Of a stretch of DNA of 36,980 nt, positions 13,501 through 21,830 are shown piece by piece. A program made the translations under genes and the position numbers. The notes beneath the pieces are model-generated. The model worked only from the letters and a program-made list of their open reading frames with translations, did no database searches and had not been told where the DNA came from. Position 1 is the first letter of the stretch. Each line of letters begins with the position of its first letter. Origin of the DNA: Lachnospiraceae bacterium (GTDB lineage Bacteria > Bacillota > Clostridia > Lachnospirales > Lachnospiraceae); contig JAETQI010000043.1 in the NCBI GenBank assembly GCA_021770755.1, forward strand, positions 1 to 36,980, written 5' to 3'.

Positions 13501-14759
13501 CGCTTGTCCGTCGCATCCCCCACCTCCATCTGCTGCATGTACGCCTGCGTGTAGGAGAGCACCGCAGAGACAAACGCGCAGTTGCTTTTCTGCCTGGAAT
13601 ACCAGCCATAACCGTAGGAGCGGCCGCACTGCGGACATCCGCAGTCTGTCCGGAGGATCGTATCCCTGTTGAAGATCACATCGACCCGAAACTGCCGATT
13701 GCGATATTCTGCCACTGCAGTGACATGAGCCGCCATATCGTCCATCTGCTCATAGTAGCCGACATTGATCCCTTCCACGATCACTGTCCTGGATGCGATA
13801 TACTCGCGCCCCTTTTCGAGTACCTCCTTGGGAAATTCCAGTTGTTTCCGGAGAGCGTCGATATCAAAATACTGGTACTGCACTGCCGGTGCCAAAGCGG
13901 TTGCAGGCTGCGTCTCCTCCTCGTTCTTTCTCGCGATCGCTGCCTTTACTTTCTCTTCCTTTTTCCTCATTGCTTCCTCTTCCTGCTCTCTCTTTCTTTG
14001 TTCGGCTTCTTCCCGCTTTTTTTTCTCTTCCATTTCCCGGCGCGCAGTTTCCTCCTGCTGCCGCTTTTCCTCCGCAGCCCTCCTCGCTGCCTCCTCCTCG
14101 CGCGCCCTTCGCTGTGCTTCCTCTGCCTCCGCACGCCTGCGCCTGCGGTCTGCCTTCGCTGCCGCCTTCTGCGCCTTGCGCTCCTCGATGCGCCGCTTTG
14201 CCTCTTCCTTTTTCGCCTGCTCCGCAGCCTCCTCGGCGGCAAGGCGCTCTGCCTCGAGCTGTGCCTTCGACTTCCTGCCGCGCTTTTTGGGCGCCGGCTC
14301 GTCTGTTTTTACCCCGGTCGTCTGTGCGGCTGGTCTTTCCTCTGCCTGATCCTGCGCCACTGGTTTCTCTTTTAGCTGATCCTGCCCGGCTGGTCTTTCC
14401 TCTGCCTGATCCTGCGCCACCGCCGTATCCCACAGCTTCTGGACATCATGAATATCCGTCTGCGTCTGTTCTGACGCCGGCGCGCTCTTTTTCGTCCCCG
14501 CATGATTGATCTCTTCGATCTTATACAGCACTGCTGCCATATGTTCGCATTTCCTGCCGCTCCTCGCCTTGGGGCACTTGCATTTCATGATATACGGCGC
14601 GCCGTCCCTGAGCGTGATCGCCACCTCTGTCCGCCCCATCGACATGACTGCCGCGTCAATATGTGTATCGTCTTTTTTATCGATCGTAACCCTGCTGCTG
14701 TCGATCGCCTTCGCCCGCGCCAGCGCTACGCTGTCAAATAATTTTTCCCAACTGTACAT
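10560..14759 (-). CDS. SWIM-domain SNF2-family helicase
   Basis: A 1399-aa Swi2/Snf2 ATPase. A SWIM zinc finger lies at residues 60-73 (C60-x-C62, C71-x-H73). A Pro/Gln/Glu linker and about 130 residues of Lys/Arg/Glu/Ala-rich helix, probably coiled coil, follow (roughly 150-290). The middle 600 residues are the bacterial SNF2-associated region with a few CxxC-like cysteines (CGCPQCG). The motor occupies about 945-1395: Walker A DDMGLGKTIQ near 967, DEAQ box near 1063, and motifs V-VI (KAGGVGLNL, DRAHRIGQ near 1341). Members remodel or translocate on DNA; the physiological role in Firmicutes is unclear. AGGAAAG precedes the ATG. It is monocistronic. The coding sequence for the linker contains a 32-bp repeat 60 bp apart (14330-14361, 14390-14421). 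Confidence 0.92.
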   Translation of the reverse strand: MYSWEKLFDSVALARAKAIDSSRVTIDKKDDTHIDAAVMSMGRTEVAITLRDGAPYIMKCKCPKARSGRKCEHMAAVLYKIEEINHAGTKKSAPASEQTQTDIHDVQKLWDTAVAQDQAEERPAGQDQLKEKPVAQDQAEERPAAQTTGVKTDEPAPKKRGRKSKAQLEAERLAAEEAAEQAKKEEAKRRIEERKAQKAAAKADRRRRRAEAEEAQRRAREEEAARRAAEEKRQQEETARREMEEKKKREEAEQRKREQEEEAMRKKEEKVKAAIARKNEEETQPATALAPAVQYQYFDIDALRKQLEFPKEVLEKGREYIASRTVIVEGINVGYYEQMDDMAAHVTAVAEYRNRQFRVDVIFNRDTILRTDCGCPQCGRSYGYGWYSRQKSNCAFVSAVLSYTQAYMQQMEVGDATDKRGAMLLADFQRSHTNQIVASATMQDEVLNLSPRLVRNNDGLRLSFKIGIGKLFVVKDLIEFCEQVRGSETVQYGTSTKLNQNINNFSPRARQWYDFLSKVIQEEEDLINRISEMRYFYYEKKRKCSDFELYGWRLDQFCEIIGDDAIEYEDKGADKRGKAQLTCKEGTPKLTMQIRKSSLGRKKEFHGIDVSCNMPQFYIGASCACYIRDDVLYKTDIDVTNKIRPLLDMSDGGHVDFQIGRGKLTNFYYSMLPQLEEVFTVMEEDSEEIHRYLPPEVEFVFYLDSANGDITCRVTARYGEKECSVAESVMSDPVTTYYESFRLEGREREIFFLVKQIFPYVDKERDLFYCDCEEDSIYEVLNSGVERLAELGEVRCTNAFKSLNIVRKMSMSVGVSVSSGLLDLEIDTENISREELLDVLKGYRLRKKYYRLKNGDFVNLEDENLQMLRELMDTLHLPPKEFIKGKIHLPIYRTLYLDKLLEEKEGLYTNRDHTFREMVKNFKTISDADYEVPAGLKRVMRSYQKNGFKWLKTLQSCQFGGILADDMGLGKTIQAISFLLSEKKKGVTSLVVSPASLVFNWGEEFERFGSGLKVQLITGDQQERQKKIEEYADYDVSVTSYDLLRRDISYYEGKKFTYEIIDEAQYIKNHTTAAAKAVKVIDSQMRIALTGTPIENRLSELWSIFDYLMPGFLYSYEVFKRDIETPIAKYDDKNAMARLQRMVGPFIMRRLKSDVLKDLPDKLEEVRYVKFDKAQQTAYDAQVVHMQEMLARQDDDDFNRNKMKVLAELTRLRQICCDPALCFDNYKGESAKLDSCVELVQSAMDSGHKMLLFSQFTSMLDLIKKRLDEQGIAYYVITGETSKEKRLQLVKAFNEDSVPVFLISLKAGGVGLNLTGADVVIHYDPWWNIAAQNQATDRAHRIGQTRKVTVYKLIARHSVEEKILKLQETKRDLAEQVMNGELGQLGSMSKDELLDLLQG

Positions 14760-15251
14760 TGTTCTTTCCTGCTTCTTTTTATCCTTTATTGCTTATCTTG
14801 TGATCGCGCTCCAGCCTTAGGAATACCCGTATGCCCGCAGCGCATCACTGAACCGAAACTTCATGATCGTCCACAGATGTAAACCAGGGATCGTTTTCCA
14901 GCTCATAATCTTATCAGATGCAATAACCAGCTTTCTGATCCCGGAATCATAAGACCACCATTCTGCAGCTCTGATGTATAAACTACAGGCATGGGGATTC
15001 CACGCCAAATCGCATCGATCAGATCAGACACAATCTCCCTATCCCTTGTTTTTCTTTGGACTTCGATGGAAAATGAATTCTTCCTTCTTTGTAGATCTGT
15101 ACGAAATAATATATAGAATTCTCAAAACGCTGTCCGTTTTTTATCATTATCATCATACCATCATATCAATAAAAAGTCGAGAACTATCAATCATGAAGAG
15201 AATATATTTCGGAAAATGACAATCTTCCTCTGGGTGCCCGTGTGCATAAAA
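14760..15251. other. Intergenic region without a convincing gene
   Basis: Nearly 500 bp, more AT-rich than its neighbours. One minus-strand frame (14817 to about 15026) could encode about 65 residues ending FRFSDALRAYGYS, but it lacks ATG near its 5' end (TTG at 15008 at best), has no ribosome-binding site and matches nothing I know. It may be a decayed gene fragment. The helicase promoter should also lie at the left end, but no clear hexamers stand out. Confidence 0.4.
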
Positions 15252-15287
15252 GCAGCCCGGGATATACCTCAATATACCCCGGGCTGC
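15252..15287 (-). terminator. Terminator of xylB
   Basis: GCAGCCCGGG (15252-15261) pairs with CCCGGGCTGC (15278-15287), with further pairing of GGTATAT/ATATACC-type bases inside. On the minus strand it is followed by TTTT and sits about 30 nt past the xylB stop. Confidence 0.8.
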
Positions 15288-15316
15288 CGCTGTCAGCCTA
15301 TGTAAAACGATCAATG

Positions 15317-16792
15317 TCAGGAGATCTTTGGAAACAGCTCCTTCACTGTTGGATAGATCTGCGCAAATTTGCGGTAGCGCTCCTCATAGCGCGCTGCAAG
15401 CGCCCCGTCAGGCTCTACGCTGTCGACCACTTTGACAAGCTTTGCCGCTGCCTCCTCCACGGAAGCATACTCGCTGCACGCGACTGCCGCGAGGATCGCT
15501 CCGCCGTAGCCTGGTCCCTCCTCGCTCTCGATGATATCGAGACGGATATTCAGCACATTGGCAAAGATCTTCTTCCAGAGCGGACTCTTCGCGCCGCCGC
15601 CGCAGATCTTGGACGAACGGATATCAATGCCAAGGCTCTTTGCCACCTCAAAGGAATCGCGGATCGCAAATGCCACGCCCTCGAGTACTGCCTGATACAG
15701 ATCCGCCCTCGTGGAATCCATCGTCATACCGATGAAAGTACCGCGCGCATTGGCGTCGTTGTGCGGGGAGCGCTCCCCCATCAGATACGGCAGGAAGTAG
15801 ACATGATTGTTTCCAAGCCGGTCATCTGTGATCGCTGCCTGCTCCTTGCCAAACTCCGTCGTCTGCATGATCTCTTCCATCCACCACTTGTTGCAGGACG
15901 CTGCACTCAGCATACAGCCCATCAGATGGTACTTGCCGTCCGCGTGCGCAAAGGAGTGAAGCGCGTTGTTCTTGTCAACGCCGAAATTCTTGCTGGATAT
16001 AAAGATCGTCCCGCTTGTTCCTAGGGAAATGTTGCACATACCGTCGCCGACTGTACCCGTTCCGATCGCCGCTGCCGCGTTGTCACCCGCGCCTGCCGCC
16101 ACTTTCACCTTCTCGGAAAGTCCAAGCTCCGCCGCAACCTCGGGCTTCAATGTCCCGACAACGTCATAGCTCTCGTAGATCCTGGCAAGCTGTGACTCGT
16201 TCACCCCGCAGATCTCCATCATCTCACGCGACCAGCACTTGTGCTCCACATCGAACAGGAGCATACCCGACGCGTCGGACACGTCCGTGCAGAAGCTCCC
16301 TGTGAGCATGTATGCGATATAATCCTTTGGCAGCATGATCTTGCTGATCTTTGCGAAGTTTTCCGGCTCTTTGTTCTTTACCCACAAAATCTTTGGCGCT
16401 GTAAACCCTGTAAACGCGATATTTGCCGTGTACTTTGACAGCTTATCCTTCCCGATCTCATTGTTGAGATAATCTGTCTCCTCCTGTGTCCTGCCGTCAT
16501 TCCACAGGATCGCGGGGCGGATCACATTGTCGTCCTTGTCAAGGATCACAAGCCCGTGCATCTGACCGCCAAAGCTGATGCCTGCCACCTGCGACTTGTC
16601 GCAGTCTTTTGTCAGCTCCTTCAATCCTTCCTTCACGGCACTCCACCAGTCCTCGGGCTTCTGTTCACTCCATCCCGGGTTGGGGAAATACAGCGGGTAC
16701 TCCTTAGATACAATGTTCGCGATCTTTCCAGTTCCTTCCATCAGAAGAAGCTTTACCGCCGAAGTTCCCAGATCCACACCTACATAATACAT
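15317..16792 (-). CDS. xylB: Xylulokinase
   Basis: A 491-aa FGGY-family sugar kinase, cytoplasmic, phosphorylating D-xylulose to xylulose 5-phosphate for the pentose phosphate or phosphoketolase route. It has the N-terminal phosphate loop VGVDLGTSAVKLLL, GWSEQKPEDWW typical of xylulokinases, the substrate region SFGGQMHGLV with ILWNDGR, and the second FGGY part with SLGTSGTIF and GGGAKSPLW. Length is normal. The start at 16792 has GGAGG at 7-nt spacing; the ATG two codons earlier lies directly on the ribosome-binding site. No xylA, transporter or repressor gene is adjacent, so it stands alone. A close FGGY relative with other specificity cannot be excluded. Confidence 0.92.
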   Translation of the reverse strand: MYYVGVDLGTSAVKLLLMEGTGKIANIVSKEYPLYFPNPGWSEQKPEDWWSAVKEGLKELTKDCDKSQVAGISFGGQMHGLVILDKDDNVIRPAILWNDGRTQEETDYLNNEIGKDKLSKYTANIAFTGFTAPKILWVKNKEPENFAKISKIMLPKDYIAYMLTGSFCTDVSDASGMLLFDVEHKCWSREMMEICGVNESQLARIYESYDVVGTLKPEVAAELGLSEKVKVAAGAGDNAAAAIGTGTVGDGMCNISLGTSGTIFISSKNFGVDKNNALHSFAHADGKYHLMGCMLSAASCNKWWMEEIMQTTEFGKEQAAITDDRLGNNHVYFLPYLMGERSPHNDANARGTFIGMTMDSTRADLYQAVLEGVAFAIRDSFEVAKSLGIDIRSSKICGGGAKSPLWKKIFANVLNIRLDIIESEEGPGYGGAILAAVACSEYASVEEAAAKLVKVVDSVEPDGALAARYEERYRKFAQIYPTVKELFPKIS

Positions 16793-17133
16793 AATCATAC
16801 CTCCGTTTGATTTGATATGCGCACCCTCAATGTGCTCGAGCACGCTCCTCTTTAAAAAAATATTGCCATATAGACATACTGTTTACCTTCATCGGCTTTG
16901 TACCAGGAACTGTTCCTTAGGAACAGTTTTTTAACATTACACTGCCTGCATTGATGTGCTACATAGCGATATCATTTACCTATAAAATATAGTATACAAG
17001 TTTTTTATCAATTTTTCATGGTATAAACTATACTAAATTTACCTTGAAAATTTGTTATTATTCACACTAATCCCCCTCCATTCACCCGTTTTGAATTGCA
17101 TATATTACATTCTCGTCAATCAATAGAAAGTAA
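16793..17133. other. Long AT-rich upstream region of xylB
   Basis: No gene. It contains a perfect 12-bp palindrome GTGCTCGAGCAC (16832-16843), 40 bp before the xylB start, a hairpin AACTGTTCC/GGAACAGTT with TTA loop (16908-16928) followed by six T on the plus strand, and a GTATA/TATAC palindrome (17021-17033). These are likely control sites for xylB, but the promoter is not clear: the best minus-strand candidate, a TTGATA near 17010 with 16-bp spacing, is weak. Confidence 0.45.
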
Positions 17134-17162
17134 TTGATTATCATATACGAAAGAATTATAAT
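17134..17162 (+). promoter_or_regulatory. Promoter of the 294-aa hypothetical gene
   Basis: TTGATT (17134-17139), 17-bp spacer, TATAAT (17157-17162). Start near 17169, leaving a leader of about 60 nt before the ATG at 17231. Confidence 0.7.
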
Positions 17163-17230
17163 TAGAGCAGACATTTGCGCAGGATATTTCTTCGAGAATA
17201 TATGTCTAAATACGAAAGGAGATGTGAAAA

Positions 17231-18115
17231 ATGTTCCATAAGATCCAAAATGAAGTGCGTTCCGCCGAGGAATGCCAGAAAGATCAGGACTGGGCAGGGC
17301 TGGCAAGAGCCTACTATCGATCAGGTGTGGATGCCATGGAGGCAGGCGACCTGGATCGTGCCCAGCTATGGCTTGGCCGCGCCGACACCATCTACAGTGC
17401 CGACGACGACGTCTATGACGAGGTTGGCGATGCGCTCATAGACGACTGTTCCGACCGCATCGGACAGCTAGAGGAGGAACCCCTGCTGTACAACCGCATT
17501 CCATCCTCGGTGGAGGAGATGGCGGATTCCCTGGGAGATGCCCAGATCCGTGTGTGGGGACTGCTCTCCCTCGCCAGACTGGTAAAGCTCGGAGAGCGTC
17601 TCTCTGTCCTTCCCGGCTGTGAAGCCCTGTCCCGTCTGGGCTGGGCTGTCGATACCGTGTTCAGTTCTTTTCAGGAGCCGCCCACAGAGGACGAATTTAA
17701 CGGTTTGAAGGATCTGTGCGATGCGCTGTATGAGCTGGGAGACAGCCCGGATTTCTGGGGCCGGGGAAGCGGGATCGAAGTTCCGGGCGGTGCGCCCTTC
17801 CAGGTTTTCGACCTGAATGGCATGATGGGCGTCCATCTTGAGATCGACGCCTATCTGAACAGCCATCTGGAATTGCTCTGCGCCCTCAGCCAGGAGGAGG
17901 AACCCTCAGACCCGGAGACCGGCATTATCGCCGGTGCGCTGCTGCCGGATTACTATGTGCGGACAGGCGCAGACAAGCTGGAGGAAGTCCCGCACATCAG
18001 AGCCGAGCTGGAACGGATCTCGAGCGACTACGATTTTCTCTGCTCAGAACTGACATGGGATCTGGTCCATGAGCGGCTTGAGGCGTACAAGAAACTGGAT
18101 ATCCTTGCGCGCTGA
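17231..18115 (+). CDS. Hypothetical protein, TPR-like N-terminus
   Basis: A 294-aa acidic, soluble protein that I do not recognise. The first 70 residues (WAGLARAYYRSGVDAMEAGDLDRAQ and LWLGRADTIY) have the small/large residue pattern of one or two tetratricopeptide-like helix pairs, suggesting protein binding. The remainder has many Asp/Glu, no signal peptide, no membrane segment and no catalytic motif that I can name. AAAGGAGATGTGAAAA precedes the ATG and a good sigma-A promoter lies upstream, so it is a real, independently expressed gene. It is monocistronic, convergent with ackA across a shared terminator. The codon usage and GC content match the neighbouring chromosomal genes. Confidence 0.8.
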   Translation: MFHKIQNEVRSAEECQKDQDWAGLARAYYRSGVDAMEAGDLDRAQLWLGRADTIYSADDDVYDEVGDALIDDCSDRIGQLEEEPLLYNRIPSSVEEMADSLGDAQIRVWGLLSLARLVKLGERLSVLPGCEALSRLGWAVDTVFSSFQEPPTEDEFNGLKDLCDALYELGDSPDFWGRGSGIEVPGGAPFQVFDLNGMMGVHLEIDAYLNSHLELLCALSQEEEPSDPETGIIAGALLPDYYVRTGADKLEEVPHIRAELERISSDYDFLCSELTWDLVHERLEAYKKLDILAR

Positions 18116-18137
18116 TCAAACAGGCGCCCGCGTGCAT

Positions 18138-18180
18138 AACAAAGAGCCTCTATGATATTTCATCATAGCGGCTCTTTGTT
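18138..18180. terminator. Bidirectional terminator between the hypothetical gene and ackA
   Basis: AACAAAGAGCC (18138-18148) pairs with GGCTCTTTGTT (18170-18180), and CTATGAT/ATCATAG continues the stem after one mismatch to an ATTTC loop. Very stable 18-bp stem, positioned between convergent stops. Confidence 0.88.
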
Positions 18181-18205
18181 CTACCTTATTCAGATCAGAA
18201 ACGGA

Positions 18206-19399
18206 TCATTTCACCAGTGCCACCGTCTGTCTTGCGATCGCAAGCTCCTCGTTTGTCGGCACACATAACAATGCTACCTTGCTGTCATCCGTGGAGATCA
18301 CCCTGTCTTCGCCTCTGACATTGTTCTTCTCCGCGTCGATCTCCGTTCCGAGATAACCTAAATACTTCGCGATCTCAGCGCGCCCCGAGATATTGTTCTC
18401 ACCGACGCCCGCCGTAAACGCGATTGCGTCCACGCCGTTCATGGCAGCCGCATACGCGCCTATGTACTTTGCCACACTGTAGTAAAATGCATCCAGCGTC
18501 ACTCTGGCAAGCTTGTTCCCGTCGTTTGCCGCCGCCTCGATGTCCCTGAAATCAGACGAAACCTGTGACAGACCGAGCACGCCCGACTTTTTGTTCAGGA
18601 CATTGTTCATCTCTGCGGGTGTCAGATGCTCCTTCTGGCAGATAAAGTCACAGATCGCCGGATCGATGCTGCCGGAACGCGTCCCCATGATGATCCCCTC
18701 GAGCGGTGTCAGTCCCATTGAGGTGTCGACGCATTTTCCATGATCCACAGCCGATACCGAACCGCCATTTCCCAGATGGCATACGATGATCTTCAGCGCA
18801 TCCCTTGTCTTGCCAAGGATCTCTGCCGCCCTCGCCGATACATAGTCGTGGCTCGTACCATGAAAACCATAGCGGCGGACCTTGTATTTCTCATAATACT
18901 CATAGGGAAGTCCATACAGATACGCCTTCTCCGGCATGGTCTGATGAAACGCCGTATCGAACACTGCCACCATCGGCACATCCGGCATGATCTCCTTGCA
19001 GGAATTGATGCCGATCAGGTTTGCCGGGTTGTGGAGCGGCGCCAGGTCATTGCACTCCTCGATGGCTTTCAGCACCTCGTCATTGATGACTACAGAGGAT
19101 GCAAACTTCTCGCCGCCGTGTACCACGCGGTGTCCGACCGCGTTGATCTCGTCAAGCGACTTCACCACGCCGTGATCCGCGTCTGTGAGCGCGTCGATCA
19201 CCAGTTTGACCGCCACGGTGTGATTGGGCATCGGCGTCTCGATCTTTACTTTATCTTTGCCGGCAGGCGTATGGGTAAGCACGCTGCCATCGATACCGAT
19301 CCGCTCGCAGAGTCCCTTTGCGAGCACAGCCTCCGTACCGCTGTCGATTAGCTGGTATTTGAGTGAAGAACTTCCGCAGTTGATTACTAAAATGTTCAT
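18206..19399 (-). CDS. ackA: Acetate kinase
   Basis: A 397-aa ASKHA-fold kinase converting acetyl phosphate and ADP to acetate and ATP, the last step of the Pta-Ack fermentation route. It has the full set of family motifs: [13 protein letters not shown] at the N-terminus, [29 protein letters not shown] and [10 protein letters not shown], and normal length. TTGGAGGGATCATC precedes the ATG. Pta is not adjacent, so the gene is on its own, as in Bacillus. A sigma-A promoter with a CcpA box just upstream indicates control by carbon supply. It is convergent with the 294-aa gene. Confidence 0.97.
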   Translation of the reverse strand: MNILVINCGSSSLKYQLIDSGTEAVLAKGLCERIGIDGSVLTHTPAGKDKVKIETPMPNHTVAVKLVIDALTDADHGVVKSLDEINAVGHRVVHGGEKFASSVVINDEVLKAIEECNDLAPLHNPANLIGINSCKEIMPDVPMVAVFDTAFHQTMPEKAYLYGLPYEYYEKYKVRRYGFHGTSHDYVSARAAEILGKTRDALKIIVCHLGNGGSVSAVDHGKCVDTSMGLTPLEGIIMGTRSGSIDPAICDFICQKEHLTPAEMNNVLNKKSGVLGLSQVSSDFRDIEAAANDGNKLARVTLDAFYYSVAKYIGAYAAAMNGVDAIAFTAGVGENNISGRAEIAKYLGYLGTEIDAEKNNVRGEDRVISTDDSKVALLCVPTNEELAIARQTVALVK

Positions 19400-19445
19400 G
19401 ATGATCCCTCCAAAATTTATTTTCCGTCTTTCTGCAGACCCTTGT

Positions 19446-19474
19446 TTGATACTCTAATCATATCTTATTTTCAA
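19446..19474 (-). promoter_or_regulatory. ackA promoter
   Basis: TTGAAA (19474-19469), 17-bp spacer, TATCAA (19451-19446) on the minus strand. Start expected near 19439, giving a leader of about 40 nt. Confidence 0.7.
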
Positions 19475-19480
19475 GGAAAA

Positions 19481-19494
19481 TGAAAGCGCTTACA
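19481..19494. promoter_or_regulatory. Catabolite-responsive element (cre) at ackA
   Basis: TGAAAGCGCTTACA fits the Gram-positive cre consensus TGWNANCGNTNWCA at every position. Its centre is about 48 bp upstream of the predicted start, just above the -35. CcpA bound at this kind of position activates ackA in Bacillus, so overflow-metabolism activation is the likely meaning. Confidence 0.8.
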
Positions 19495-19531
19495 TGCAAG
19501 TTTTTGCACTTTTTTCAACACATTTTACACT

Positions 19532-20971
19532 CTAATACGCCCTGCCCCAGTAAACCATCTTTTTCGCCGGCTTCCCGCAGCACACGCACGTGGTGCTAAG
19601 CTGCTCCTGCTCAAACGGCATACAGCGGCTCGTCGCTGCCAGCTCGTCCTTGATCCTGTCCTCGCACGCGCGGTCGCCGCACCACATGGCTCTGACAAAT
19701 CCCGGTTTGTTGTTGATCGTATCGCAGAACGCGTCCCACGTCACTGCATCATAGATATGGGTCTCGAGATGCTTCTTTGCCGCCTCATACATGTCTGACT
19801 GGATCGTGTCGAGAAGCTCTGCCGCCTTCGCCTCAACCTCGTCGAGACTCACCTCGATCTTCTCTCTCGTGTCACGGCGCACAAAGACGCACTTGTTGTT
19901 CTCGATATCCTTCGGTCCGATCTCGATCCTGAAAGGAACGCCGCGCATCTCGCACTCGCTGAACTTCCAGCCAGGGCTCTTGTCGGAATCATCGACTTTC
20001 ACGCGGAAGCCTTTCTCCAGCAGACGGCTCCTTAACTCATACGCCTTGTCGAGCACGCCCTCCTTCTTCTGCTGGATCGGAACGACCATGATCTGCGTCG
20101 GCGCCACCTTTGGCGGGAGCTTCAGGCCGGAGTCATCACCGTGTACCATGATCACCGCGCCGATGATGCGCGTCGACAGTCCCCATGAAGTCTGATGGCA
20201 GTACTTTAGTGTATTGTCCTTGTCCGTGAACTGAATGCCAAACGCTTTGGCAAATCCGTCCCCGAAATTGTGGCTTGTCCCTGACTGCAGTGCCTTGCCG
20301 TCGTGCATCAGCGCTTCGATCGTATAGGTAGCCTCCGCCCCCGCAAATTTTTCTTTGTCAGTCTTCTGTCCTTTTACCACGGGAATCGCCAGTACGTCCC
20401 GCACGAAATCCGCATAGACATTGAGCATCTGGATCGTTCTCTCCTCTGCCTCCTGTGCCGTCGCATGGGCCGTGTGTCCCTCCTGCCACAGAAATTCGCG
20501 GCTCCTCAGGAACGGACGCGTCGTCTTTTCCCAGCGCACCACGGAGCACCACTGGTTATATACCTTCGGCAGATCCCTGTAGGACTGCACTTCATTCTTA
20601 TAAAAGTCGCAGAAAAGCGTCTCCGAGGTCGGGCGCACGCACAGTCTCTCCTGCAAAGGCTCAAGTCCGCCATGTGTCACCCACGCAACCTCCGGCGCAA
20701 AGCCCTCAACGTGATCCTTCTCCTTTTCCAGAAGGCTTTCCGGTATGAACATCGGCATGTACACATTCTCCACGCCCGTCTTCTTGAACGCCGCATCGAG
20801 CTGCTGCTGGATCTGCTCCCAGATCGCATAGCCCGCGGGCTTGATGATCATACAGCCCTTCACGCTCGAGTAGTCGCACAGCTCCGCCTTCTTCACCACG
20901 TCCGTGTACCACTGCGCGAAATCCTCCTCCATCGAGGTGATCGCCTCCACTAATTTCTTGTCGTTTGCCAT
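19532..20971 (-). CDS. proS: Prolyl-tRNA synthetase, archaeal/eukaryotic type
   Basis: A 479-aa class II synthetase that charges tRNA-Pro. It belongs to the short ProS type 3 found in archaea, eukaryotes and some Firmicutes: no INS editing domain, class II motifs 2 and 3 ([44 protein letters not shown]), an anticodon-binding domain, and a zinc-type C-terminus with cysteines and the terminal WGRAY. The ATG at 20971 has AAGGAAG at about 9-nt spacing and starts [11 protein letters not shown] as in the family; the frame is open 48 codons upstream, but that reaches back into the TOPRIM gene. Only 55 nt separate the two, so there is no room for a T-box leader, and expression probably depends on readthrough or a promoter inside the upstream gene. 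Confidence 0.95.
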   Translation of the reverse strand: MANDKKLVEAITSMEEDFAQWYTDVVKKAELCDYSSVKGCMIIKPAGYAIWEQIQQQLDAAFKKTGVENVYMPMFIPESLLEKEKDHVEGFAPEVAWVTHGGLEPLQERLCVRPTSETLFCDFYKNEVQSYRDLPKVYNQWCSVVRWEKTTRPFLRSREFLWQEGHTAHATAQEAEERTIQMLNVYADFVRDVLAIPVVKGQKTDKEKFAGAEATYTIEALMHDGKALQSGTSHNFGDGFAKAFGIQFTDKDNTLKYCHQTSWGLSTRIIGAVIMVHGDDSGLKLPPKVAPTQIMVVPIQQKKEGVLDKAYELRSRLLEKGFRVKVDDSDKSPGWKFSECEMRGVPFRIEIGPKDIENNKCVFVRRDTREKIEVSLDEVEAKAAELLDTIQSDMYEAAKKHLETHIYDAVTWDAFCDTINNKPGFVRAMWCGDRACEDRIKDELAATSRCMPFEQEQLSTTCVCCGKPAKKMVYWGRAY

Positions 20972-21026
20972 TGTTTTTTCTTCCTTTCTATATTCATTTC
21001 TTCTTTCATGCTTCTGACCTGCTGTT

Positions 21027-21830
21027 TCAGCTATTCCCTGTTTCCTGTCCAGTTCCCGCAGACTGCGGATCCGTGATCGTTTTAAGCAGGGCAAAGTCCT
21101 TCTGTATCGCGGCATAATTTTCCCACGGGATATTTTTGATGATATCCCTTCTCTGGTGAAACTGCTCCGCCGCCGTTCTCACACAGAAGTACGCATCAAA
21201 CTTCGCTTTCGTGACCAAACGCCTTCCTTTTAAATAGCGGCGGTTTTGATCCGTATGATCCACAAAGTTTTTACAGTCGTCTATGATCGCCTTATCGTAC
21301 GCGTCCTGACTTGCGATCGCATTCAGCAGGAACGTTTCCATTGCACCATTTTCTTCAAACGGTATTACCATAAGCAGCAGATTGATCTGAATCTTATCGC
21401 CTGTTTGTGTCTCCATTTCACACACAGACCAATGATTATTTTTTACATCACCCTGAATAACTACCTTATCCTGTGCCAGAACACTCTCTATACTTTGTAT
21501 GACTTCACTCTCTGTACCAGGATCATCATGATCCGTAATAATGACAATGGATCGAAAGTAATTGTCATCGACCGGAGACTCTAAAAAGTTCTTTTTCAAT
21601 ACCGCTGACAAACCTTCCGCCATTCTGCTGCAGCCGCCTGTTGCAGCGATCGTGAGACTGCTGCTGCCTGTAGCTGTCTTTTTATGCAGGCGTCTTGATT
21701 TCTGGTCCGCTATCCGAAACTGCCCTGTCTGTTTCCGCTCTGTATCCTGCCATCCGCACACCCTTTGCATATAGAACTGTAATAAGGTATAGTCCGTTGA
21801 CCCCTCACAGAGGATTATCGCATTCTTTAC
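21027..21830 (-). CDS. TOPRIM-domain protein (DUF3226/OLD-like), start unclear
   Basis: A TOPRIM nuclease-like protein of about 265 aa. The conserved Glu is in [16 protein letters not shown] (21806-21804), followed by the [11 protein letters not shown] loop and the DxD of [10 protein letters not shown]. The start is a problem: the frame opens after a TGA inside the ATPase gene, but no ATG, GTG or TTG occurs before the conserved Glu. The first in-frame ATG (21770) lies inside the TOPRIM fold and would drop the Glu. An ATG at 21823-21821 is one base out of frame. So either initiation is unusual, the ribosome shifts after the ATPase stop (which overlaps the frame), or a 1-nt deletion has broken the gene. 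It lies directly behind the ATPase, a pairing resembling PARIS (AriA/AriB) and OLD systems. Confidence 0.72.
   Translation of the reverse strand, partial: VKNAIILCEGSTDYTLLQFYMQRVCGWQDTERKQTGQFRIADQKSRRLHKKTATGSSSLTIAATGGCSRMAEGLSAVLKKNFLESPVDDNYFRSIVIITDHDDPGTESEVIQSIESVLAQDKVVIQGDVKNNHWSVCEMETQTGDKIQINLLLMVIPFEENGAMETFLLNAIASQDAYDKAIIDDCKNFVDHTDQNRRYLKGRRLVTKAKFDAYFCVRTAAEQFHQRRDIIKNIPWENYAAIQKDFALLKTITDPQSAGTGQETGNS

Noticed and set aside
13793-14509. Long open frames on both strands within the helicase's charged region
   Set aside because: They are shadows of the Lys/Glu/Arg/Ala-rich repeat codons of the SNF2 gene; none has a ribosome-binding site or recognisable protein.
14817-15008. 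63-codon minus-strand frame between the helicase and xylB
   Set aside because: Only a TTG start, no ribosome-binding site, no family that I know. Mentioned as a possible relic but not called.
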